From assembly GCA_902763185.1 (NCBI GenBank), contig CACWQT010000006.1, positions 36,254-100,253 of the forward strand: a stretch of DNA of 64,000 nucleotides, written 5' to 3'. Below the pieces are notes generated by a model. The model was not told the DNA's origin. It was given only the letters and a program-made list of their open reading frames with translations, and searched no databases. Shown here in pieces: positions 46,118 to 52,343 of the stretch. A program made the translations under genes and the position numbers. Within the stretch, counting starts at the first letter, position 1, and each line of letters opens with the position of its first letter. The stretch comes from an uncultured Rhodospirillales bacterium. Its GTDB lineage: Bacteria > Pseudomonadota > Alphaproteobacteria > RF32 > CAG-239.

Positions 46118-47140
46118 TTATATTTTTCCTAAGCTTTTAAAAATTTCCTTGTCTATATCTTTGGCGGTTTCTTCTAGCGTTTTTCCACTCTTATAAATCC
46201 GTAAAATCAGATTTTGTAAAATCTGCCGTGTTATTTCTTCTAGGTGGTCTTTCATAAAAATAAATAATAATGTTCCGCCATCTGTTTCGTCTGTATTTAG
46301 AAATTTCTTCAACTTCTTGGCATTTTCTTTTCGTAACAATCCCGTGTGTACAATACTGCTACGTATATCATAAGCTAAAGATAACACTTTTGATAAATCT
46401 TCCTCTAACAACGCAGAACTTCTGATTTTAAACCGATACTCTAACTCTTGTTTACAATCGTTTAATATGCTACTCTCCCAAACTATTGCCAGCTTGATAA
46501 TTCTCTCATATTCTTTTAAACTACTGTAATATTCCATAAAATAAGCAATCGGCAATCCCATTTTATCTTTAACTTTATAAATTTTTTTTGCAAACCTTAA
46601 AAGCCACATCACATTATTTGATGACAAATCATACCAATCATGCATATAAAGCTTTTGTAATGGACTAACCTTACATCTATCCATATTCTGTAGTGCTGTG
46701 TCATAAGATAATTTTCCGTAATAATAAGCAATTTTTGAAATTGCAAAATAACTTTCGTATTGTAAATTTCCAGCCTTCAAACAACGACATGCATATAAAA
46801 AATATGATATTCTTTCTAAGTATTTATTTATAATGCTTCTGACTTCATCCGCTGTCTGCTGATTTTCCTCTGCCGGCAAATAAATTTCACGAACAATAAG
46901 AAAATTACATAACGGATGATAAAATGTCCCCGGACTTGGAATTTCAACAATTTTATCAAGCTCATCTGTATATTTTGGCCATCCATCTTCTATCATCAAC
47001 GGCTTATATTCTGCAAAATACTGCTTAGAAGTGATAATCTTAAAACCATTTATCTTTTTATTGAACAAACTTGCATCAACAGTCACATTAAAAAGCGGAA
47101 CGAATAAAAAAGTTCTTATGTTTTGCGGAAAATCAGTCAT
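46118..47140 (-). CDS. HEPN-domain protein (Apea-like), putative RNase
   Basis: A 340-residue cytosolic protein. The C-terminal third matches the Apea-like HEPN pattern: LAIVWESSILND, ELEYRFKIRSSALLEED, then AYDIRSSIVHTG, where R260 and H265 make the Rx4H motif of HEPN ribonucleases. The N-terminal ~200 residues are probably a sensing or binding domain of unknown type. Its ATG follows the RhuM-Fic stop after 3 nt, and an AAAGAG site lies in that gene's last codons, so the two are translationally coupled. A toxin or defence role is inference from the HEPN fold and the context. DNA here is clearly AT-rich. Confidence 0.75.
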   Translation of the reverse strand: MTDFPQNIRTFLFVPLFNVTVDASLFNKKINGFKIITSKQYFAEYKPLMIEDGWPKYTDELDKIVEIPSPGTFYHPLCNFLIVREIYLPAEENQQTADEVRSIINKYLERISYFLYACRCLKAGNLQYESYFAISKIAYYYGKLSYDTALQNMDRCKVSPLQKLYMHDWYDLSSNNVMWLLRFAKKIYKVKDKMGLPIAYFMEYYSSLKEYERIIKLAIVWESSILNDCKQELEYRFKIRSSALLEEDLSKVLSLAYDIRSSIVHTGLLRKENAKKLKKFLNTDETDGGTLLFIFMKDHLEEITRQILQNLILRIYKSGKTLEETAKDIDKEIFKSLGKI

Positions 47141-47143
47141 GAT

Positions 47144-48136
47144 TCATTTCTCTTTATTCAACACACTAACAATAACTTGTTTCATAGTTTCTTTTTCTTC
47201 CGGTTTGCTTTCGGCAATCAAAATCGTAAGGGCAAAAAGTGCCACATTATCTATAATCTGCACACCTTGTTTATATAAAATTTCGTTCCTATCCAAGAAA
47301 TACAAGAAACACGCTGCCCCTATACGCTTGTTGCCATCCGTGAAACTGTGATTTTTTACTAGAAAATAAAGCAACATTGCCGCCTTTTCTTCCAATGACG
47401 GATAACAATCTTTTCCGCCGACAGTCTGATAAATTTGGTTGATAGAGCTATCAAAACTCTCATCTTTCGGATTTGCAAAAACATCTGAGCCAAATTCCGG
47501 CCTCATTTTATCAATAACCCTTAAAAATTCATCTTTACCGATAATTACAGCCTTTTGTTTGCTTCTGCCATCAACATCAAGCATTTTATTGTCATAATCA
47601 TCAAGCAAATTTAATCCATTTGCAAAATCCGCCATCAACGCGCTTAATTTTTGAGCCTCGGTCAAAGTCCGCGCTTGATTTTCTATGCTACGATAAAGCA
47701 AGTTCATGGATTGCTGCAATTTATGAATTTGCGAGTTTTGTTCCTGTAGCCGTTTTTCGTTAACAGCATAGCCTTCAACAAGATATTGATTCAAAATGCC
47801 AGTTGCCCATTTACGAAATTGAGTACCACGAATAGATTTAACCCGATATCCAACCGATATAGCCACATCTAAATTATAGCAATCAATTTCACGTTCAACC
47901 TGCCGTTTACCTTCAGTCCGAACTATCCGGAATTTCCGGATAGTTGAATCTTTTAGCAATTCACCTTCAGCATAAATATTGCCAATATGCTCATTTATCG
48001 TTCGCACATCCTTTTCAAACAGTTCTGCCATCTGTTTTTGTGAAATCCAAATTGTATCATGATCAAACGAAATACTTAACTCAATTTTACCATCTGTTGA
48101 TTGATAAATTGCAATATTTTGCTGTTGCTCTGCCAT
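47144..48136 (-). CDS. rhuM: RhuM-Fic/Doc fusion protein
   Basis: A 330-residue two-domain protein. Residues ~8-130 match the RhuM domain: IWISQKQMAELFEKDVRTIN, EGKRQVEREIDCYNLDVAIS and IRGTQFRKWATGILNQYLVE. Residues ~200-330 are a Fic/Doc domain with active loop HSFTDGNKR (263-271). The Lys in GNKR resembles Doc, a kinase of EF-Tu, while the Gly-Asn resembles AMPylating Fic, so the reaction could be AMPylation or phosphorylation. RhuM-Fic fusions are known in many genomes. What is notable here is the HEPN gene 3 nt downstream. No clear inhibitory (S/T)xxxE(G/N) helix was found. Confidence 0.88.
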   Translation of the reverse strand: MAEQQQNIAIYQSTDGKIELSISFDHDTIWISQKQMAELFEKDVRTINEHIGNIYAEGELLKDSTIRKFRIVRTEGKRQVEREIDCYNLDVAISVGYRVKSIRGTQFRKWATGILNQYLVEGYAVNEKRLQEQNSQIHKLQQSMNLLYRSIENQARTLTEAQKLSALMADFANGLNLLDDYDNKMLDVDGRSKQKAVIIGKDEFLRVIDKMRPEFGSDVFANPKDESFDSSINQIYQTVGGKDCYPSLEEKAAMLLYFLVKNHSFTDGNKRIGAACFLYFLDRNEILYKQGVQIIDNVALFALTILIAESKPEEKETMKQVIVSVLNKEK

Positions 48137-48305
48137 TTACTATACTTTCTTTTATTTTTTAATAACATGATTTTATATAAAAAGCGAAGAAATTGCAAGC
48201 AATAATCCGATTACGCTCGAAAATTTCCTCGATTCTCAAATGATAATTTACCTCCCCTTAAACTTTCCGTCTTATACTTAATAGAATTGAGAAAGGAAAA
48301 ATAAA

Positions 48306-49157
48306 ATGTTCAAACAACCGTTCACCCTTCATACCCATAATAACGAATTACATTTTGACGGCAGATATTCTGCCCGCGAGATGATTAAAACTGCGCAAGA
48401 TTTAGGCTTTGAGACCATCGGCGTAACCAACCACATGATTTTTCATCATAGCCTAACCCCCTATTTAGAGCGTGAACCGATGTTTTTTGATGATTATAAC
48501 AAAGCCGAAGCCGCCTATATGAAACACATTGAGATTTTAGAGAATTTGAAATCCGAATTTAAGATAAACATCAAAATCGGCTTTGAAGTAGACTTTTTCC
48601 AAGCCAAACATTGGCAAAAACACTTTGAGAAAATGATAACACGCCTACCGGTAGATTATCTTTTAAGCGGCAGCCATTTCTTAAAAAACAAAGATGAAAG
48701 CTTTGTATGTAACATCTTTCACTTAAAACACTTAGACCCGAAACCGGATGAAGAAACCATGCGTAAGCTGACGATTAACCACTTTAAGAACATTGTTGCG
48801 GCAATAAAAAGCGGTTACTTTAGTTTTATCGCTCACTTGGATTACTGCACGATTTTTGGTTTAGGTAATGATGAAAGCTATGACGAATATAAATACGAAA
48901 TTCTGGACGCCTTAAAGAAAACACATACGCCGTTTGAAATCAACACCGGCGGTTATGACCGCCTCAATCGCCCGCATCCGGATACATGGATGATAAAGGA
49001 AATGGCAAAAGACGGCGGGCTTGTGCCGATTGTCATCAGCGACGACGCACATTATATAGAACACATCGGCAGACACTTTGATACGGCAGAACAGCTTTTA
49101 AGCGACCTCAATTATACCAACCGCTTTACTTTGGATATGCTCAAAAAGCCAGCTTAA
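48306..49157 (+). CDS. PHP-domain phosphoesterase (histidinol-phosphatase-like)
   Basis: A 283-residue protein of the polymerase/histidinol-phosphatase metal-dependent family. Metal ligands appear in order: FTLHTHNNELHFDGRYS, TIGVTNHMIF, GFEVDFFQ, DYLLSGSHFL, FIAHLDYCTIFG and VIVISDDAHYIEHIGRHF. This is the HisK/HisJ pattern, but no his gene is adjacent, so another phosphate ester may be the substrate. AAAGGAA precedes the ATG. Codon use matches the core genes, so it lies outside the AT-rich island. Confidence 0.85.
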   Translation: MFKQPFTLHTHNNELHFDGRYSAREMIKTAQDLGFETIGVTNHMIFHHSLTPYLEREPMFFDDYNKAEAAYMKHIEILENLKSEFKINIKIGFEVDFFQAKHWQKHFEKMITRLPVDYLLSGSHFLKNKDESFVCNIFHLKHLDPKPDEETMRKLTINHFKNIVAAIKSGYFSFIAHLDYCTIFGLGNDESYDEYKYEILDALKKTHTPFEINTGGYDRLNRPHPDTWMIKEMAKDGGLVPIVISDDAHYIEHIGRHFDTAEQLLSDLNYTNRFTLDMLKKPA

Positions 49158-49211
49158 ACATATGAAAACAAATATTTTTTTAAAATAATTGGCAAAAATT
49201 AAAAAAAACAC

Positions 49212-49240
49212 TTGCAAAAAGAACAAAAAAAGAACATAAT
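49212..49240 (+). promoter_or_regulatory. recA promoter with embedded LexA (SOS) box
   Basis: TTGCAA (49212-49217), 17-bp spacer, CATAAT (49235-49240). Inside the spacer GAAC (49221-49224), seven A residues and GAAC (49232-49235) form GAAC-N7-GAAC, the alphaproteobacterial LexA site. LexA bound there would block polymerase, so recA should be SOS-induced. The lexA gene is not in the window. Confidence 0.85.
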
Positions 49241-49283
49241 GCAAACGAAATGAAATTATAAGACTTTTTTGATGAGGTATAAA

Positions 49284-50312
49284 ATGGAAAAAGATAAGGC
49301 ATTGGAAGCGGCATTAAGCCAAATAGAACGCGCCTTTGGTAAGGGTTCTATCATGCGTTACGGACAAGACACCAAAATTGATATTGAGGCGATTTCAACC
49401 GGTTCACTGGGAACAGATATCGCACTTGGTATCGGTGGTCTTCCTAAGGGTAGAATTGTTGAGATATACGGACCGGAAAGTTCCGGTAAAACCACTTTGG
49501 CTTTAAGCGTTATCGCCCAAGCTCAGAAAAAAGGCGGAACGTGTGCTTTTATAGATGCCGAGCACGCACTTGATCCATCTTATGCCAAAAAGATTGGTGT
49601 TGACATCAACAATTTATTGATTTCGCAACCGGATGCCGGCGAACAGGCCTTAGAGATTGCCGATACATTGGTGCGCTCCGGTGCGATTGATGTGTTGGTT
49701 GTCGATTCTGTTGCAGCGTTAGTTCCAAAGGCAGAGTTAGAGGGTGAAATGGGCGATTCGCACATGGGTTTGCAAGCACGTCTGATGAGTCAGGCACTGC
49801 GTAAGTTGACGGCAACCGTTTCCCGCTCCAACACATTGATTATTTTTATCAACCAGATTCGTATGAAAATCGGTGTTATGTTTGGCAACCCCGAAACGAC
49901 CACCGGTGGTAATGCTTTGAAATTCTATGCCTCTATTCGTATGGATATTCGCCGTATTGGAGCGATTAAAGACAAAGATGATGTCATCGGCAGTCAGACG
50001 CGTGTCAAGATTGTTAAGAACAAAGTTGCTCCGCCGTTTAAGACGGTTGACTTTGACATCATGTATGGCGAAGGGATTTCCAAGACCGGTGAGTTAATTG
50101 ACCTAGGCGTTAAAGCCGGTATTGTAGAAAAAGCCGGTGCATGGTTCTCATATAATGGTGAAAAGTTAGGCCAAGGCAGAGAAAACGCCAAACAGGCATT
50201 AAGAGATAATCCGGCTCTGGCTGATGAAATCGAGAAGAAAATCCGTGCTGATGCCGGACATTTGACGTCCGAACTTATCGGGGATGAAGATACCACGGTT
50301 GAAGAAGATTAA
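49284..50312 (+). CDS. recA: Recombinase RecA
   Basis: ATP-dependent strand-exchange protein and SOS co-protease. The 342-residue product has [18 protein letters not shown] at the start, Walker [14 protein letters not shown], Walker [13 protein letters not shown], the DNA-binding loop L1 region [20 protein letters not shown] and L2 region [20 protein letters not shown]. The end is acidic (DEDTTVEED). The ATG at 49284 has GAGGT 5 nt upstream. A double copy of the family A element follows the gene. Confidence 0.98.
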   Translation: MEKDKALEAALSQIERAFGKGSIMRYGQDTKIDIEAISTGSLGTDIALGIGGLPKGRIVEIYGPESSGKTTLALSVIAQAQKKGGTCAFIDAEHALDPSYAKKIGVDINNLLISQPDAGEQALEIADTLVRSGAIDVLVVDSVAALVPKAELEGEMGDSHMGLQARLMSQALRKLTATVSRSNTLIIFINQIRMKIGVMFGNPETTTGGNALKFYASIRMDIRRIGAIKDKDDVIGSQTRVKIVKNKVAPPFKTVDFDIMYGEGISKTGELIDLGVKAGIVEKAGAWFSYNGEKLGQGRENAKQALRDNPALADEIEKKIRADAGHLTSELIGDEDTTVEED

Positions 50313-50324
50313 TTTTCATCGTCA

Positions 50325-50616
50325 TGCAGGTAGCGCTGCCCCCGCACGGGCAGTGCAGCCGCCGCGGCTTGAGCGGTGCCGTGCGCAAAGCACGCGACGA
50401 AGTCGCTCAGTGCCGAGCAAAGCCTAAAATGATTTTTTGTGACACAAAAAATCATGCTCGGCACATAACATCCGGCGCGCAAACACAAACAAAAGAAAAA
50501 TGACAGGATGTAGCCTTGTCATTTTTCTTTTGCGCGCCGATTTATTTCTAAAAAAGTTACCACCAAGATGCCATCAACGCTAAAAAAGACGCATGGCACT
50601 TGATGGATAACTTTTT
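50325..50616 (+). repeat. Composite A+A'+B structured element, copy 6 (after recA)
   Basis: Mini-hairpins include CGTGC-GCAAA-GCACG and GCGAC-GAA-GTCGC. The first A hairpin is GTGCCGAGC (50410-50418), 10-nt bulge, ATGATTTTTTGT/ACAAAAAATCAT (50429-50455, loop GAC), GCTCGGCAC (50456-50464). A second A-type hairpin follows: GGCGCGC (50474-50480), 10-nt bulge, AAAAGAAAAATGACA/TGTCATTTTTCTTTT (50491-50531), GCGCGCC (50532-50538). Family B is AAAAAGTTA (50551-50559) with TAACTTTTT (50608-50616), enclosing CAAG/CTTG and TGCCAT/ATGGCA. Confidence 0.92.
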
Positions 50617-50643
50617 ATCCTATCTCTTCAAAAAATACCACCG

Positions 50644-51108
50644 TTACATCCCCACTCTTTTCTCTCTATATACCTTTTTCTTCATCACCTTAGTATTCAG
50701 CTTTTCTGCCAAATTTAACATAAGCCCATACATATACTCTTTAATTTTCGTGTCTTTAATACTGTAATAAGCTTCTATCAATCTCAAGATTTCGGAATTA
50801 TAAATATCCTCCGTTTCAAGATGCAAATACTGCGGAACTTTACAAAAATCCGCATCCTCAAAAAAATAACTGACCGGTCTGTCCAAACAAATCGCTAACT
50901 TAAACAAATATTCTACCGTAATCGCCGTTTTTCCCTCTTCAAATCGGCGCACTTTTTCATCTTTAATCCCGATACAATCCGCAACCTGTTTGGTCGTAAA
51001 ATGATTACATTTTCGTGCTTCTCTGATTTTCTGCGCCACACGCATATTAATAAACAAATCTTCCGCACGCTTAATCTTTTCTCTTTTGGTTTCCTCCGCT
51101 TCTTTCAT
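50644..51108 (-). CDS. XRE-family helix-turn-helix regulator
   Basis: A 154-residue DNA-binding protein. Residues ~22-85 form a Cro/CI-type HTH: AQKIREARKCNHFTTKQVAD, CIGIKDEKVRRFEEGKTAIT, then VEYLFKLAICLDRPVSYFFE. The C-terminal part is helical and basic (NLAEKLNTKVMKKKVYREKR). The ATG at 51108 has AAAGGTGAT upstream. A structured ~180-nt RNA with its own promoter and terminator lies upstream on the same strand, so expression of this gene may depend on read-through. The targets are unknown. Confidence 0.88.
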   Translation of the reverse strand: MKEAEETKREKIKRAEDLFINMRVAQKIREARKCNHFTTKQVADCIGIKDEKVRRFEEGKTAITVEYLFKLAICLDRPVSYFFEDADFCKVPQYLHLETEDIYNSEILRLIEAYYSIKDTKIKEYMYGLMLNLAEKLNTKVMKKKVYREKRVGM

Positions 51109-51135
51109 GTTATCACCTTTCCTGATTGGTTACAC

Positions 51136-51317
51136 AAAAAAAAGCCGCTTGAAAAATAGCGACTGGAAGTTAGCAACTATACCTAGATAGTGCGACATAT
51201 TGGCTGAAAACAGTTTATTTTGCCGCCTTCCAGTCAAACCAGAAAGCGTGCAAACTGTCGTTTTGCACAAACGCTAGGTAAGGAGTTGCTACACTCCAAA
51301 CAGGAACACCCTGTTCA
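51136..51317 (-). ncRNA. Structured leader RNA or small RNA upstream of the XRE gene
   Basis: On the minus strand a transcript from ~51317 would fold as follows. A GACTGGAAG/CTTCCAGTC stem (plus-strand positions 51161-51169 and 51227-51235) interleaves with TAGCAACT/AGTTGCTA (51171-51178, 51284-51291) and CCTAG/CTAGG (51182-51186, 51274-51278), giving a pseudoknot. Hairpins GTGCAAAC/GTTTTGCAC and AACAGG/CCTGTT lie within or beside it. A terminator AGTCGCT/AGCGGCT (51143-51164) with eight U residues ends it, and shares AGTC with the first stem. I do not recognise an Rfam class. Confidence 0.65.
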
Positions 51318-51323
51318 AACCGA

Positions 51324-51352
51324 ACTATAGCGCCCCTAAAATAAAAAGTAAA
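51324..51352 (-). promoter_or_regulatory. Promoter of the structured leader RNA
   Basis: On the minus strand TTTACT (complement of 51347-51352), 17-bp spacer and TATAGT (complement of 51324-51329). The -10 match is good; the -35 is fair. Confidence 0.55.
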
Positions 51353-51395
51353 GCAAATTTACTTTTTAACATTGCACACCCAATAAAAATAGTTA

Positions 51396-51424
51396 TGGAC
51401 AATTAATTTTTCCTTTGGTATAAG
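51396..51424 (+). promoter_or_regulatory. Promoter of fabI
   Basis: TGGACA (51396-51401), 17-bp spacer, TATAAG (51419-51424), ~40 nt before the fabI ATG. Confidence 0.55.
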
Positions 51425-51466
51425 CTCTGACAGTTAGTATCTTTAACCATACAAAAGAGGTAATAT

Positions 51467-52291
51467 ATGTCTGAACTACTTATGGCCGGCAAAAAAGGCC
51501 TGATTATGGGACTTGCAAATGATAAGTCTATCGCATGGGGAATTGCCCAAGCATTAAACGCCCAAGGCGCACAAATTGCTATTTCTTACCAAAACGAAAC
51601 ATTGGAAAAACGCGTTATTCCGTTAGCTCAACAATTAGCTTTTGAGCCGACGTTAATCAAATGCGATGTATCCGATTCCGCTTCTGTTGAAGCTTGCTTT
51701 AAGGAATTGGGCGAGAAATGGGGCAAATTGGATTTTGTGGTTCACGCTATTGCTTTTTCTGATAAAGATCAATTAAAAGGGCGCACCATTGACACCACTT
51801 TGGATAATTTCACCAACACCATGCACATTTCCTGCTATTCATTCTTGGAAGCATGCCGTTGCGCCTCACCATATATGAACGAAAACGGCTCTATCGTAAC
51901 CTTGACCTATTTAGGCGCCGAACGCGTATTGCCGAACTACAATATCATGGGCGTTGCCAAAGCCGCACTTGAAGCCGCTGTTCGCTATGCCGCTGTGGAT
52001 ATGGGACAACAAAAGGTTCGCGTTAATGCCATTTCTGCCGGACCGATTAAAACATTGGCCGCTTCCGGTATCGGTGATTTTAGAAAAATTTTGCACTGGA
52101 ACGAATTAAATGCACCGTTAGAAGCAAACGTTACTCAAGAGCAAGTCGGAAATGCCGCGCTCGCCTTGTTGTCACCTTTGGGTGAAGCGATCACCGGCGA
52201 AGTCTTACACGTTGATAACGGCTATAACAAAATCGCCATGCTCAACATACATAAGACCAAGGAACTCTCCGAGGTTTTAGCTGATTTCTAA
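51467..52291 (+). CDS. fabI: Enoyl-[acyl-carrier-protein] reductase FabI
   Basis: NADH-dependent last step of the fatty-acid elongation cycle and the target of triclosan. The 274-residue product has the FabI-type nucleotide motif KKGLIMGLANDKSIAWGIAQ, the FVVHAIAFSDK segment, and the catalytic pair in YLGAERVLPNYNIMGVAKAA (Tyr, six residues, Lys). The substrate loop SAGPIKTLAASGIGDF is typical. AGAGGT precedes the ATG. The gene ends in a hairpin terminator and converges on the 748-residue gene. Confidence 0.96.
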   Translation: MSELLMAGKKGLIMGLANDKSIAWGIAQALNAQGAQIAISYQNETLEKRVIPLAQQLAFEPTLIKCDVSDSASVEACFKELGEKWGKLDFVVHAIAFSDKDQLKGRTIDTTLDNFTNTMHISCYSFLEACRCASPYMNENGSIVTLTYLGAERVLPNYNIMGVAKAALEAAVRYAAVDMGQQKVRVNAISAGPIKTLAASGIGDFRKILHWNELNAPLEANVTQEQVGNAALALLSPLGEAITGEVLHVDNGYNKIAMLNIHKTKELSEVLADF

Positions 52292-52316
52292 AGTTTTAGA
52301 TAGAGTTTGAATCATA

Positions 52317-52340
52317 AAGCCCTCACTTTTGAGGGCTTTT
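52317..52340 (+). terminator. Rho-independent terminator after fabI
   Basis: Stem AAGCCCTCA/TGAGGGCTT with loop CTTT, followed by TTATTTT. It is placed between the convergent gene ends. Confidence 0.88.
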
Positions 52341-52343
52341 ATT

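Noticed and set aside
45054..48180. Integrative element with attachment sites
   Set aside because: No integrase, tRNA target or direct repeats at both ends were found; only composition and the broken repeat support an island.
51136..51317. 6S RNA or SRP RNA
   Set aside because: Length is near that of 6S RNA, but the stems interleave as a pseudoknot and there is no long duplex with central bubble or SRP loop motif.
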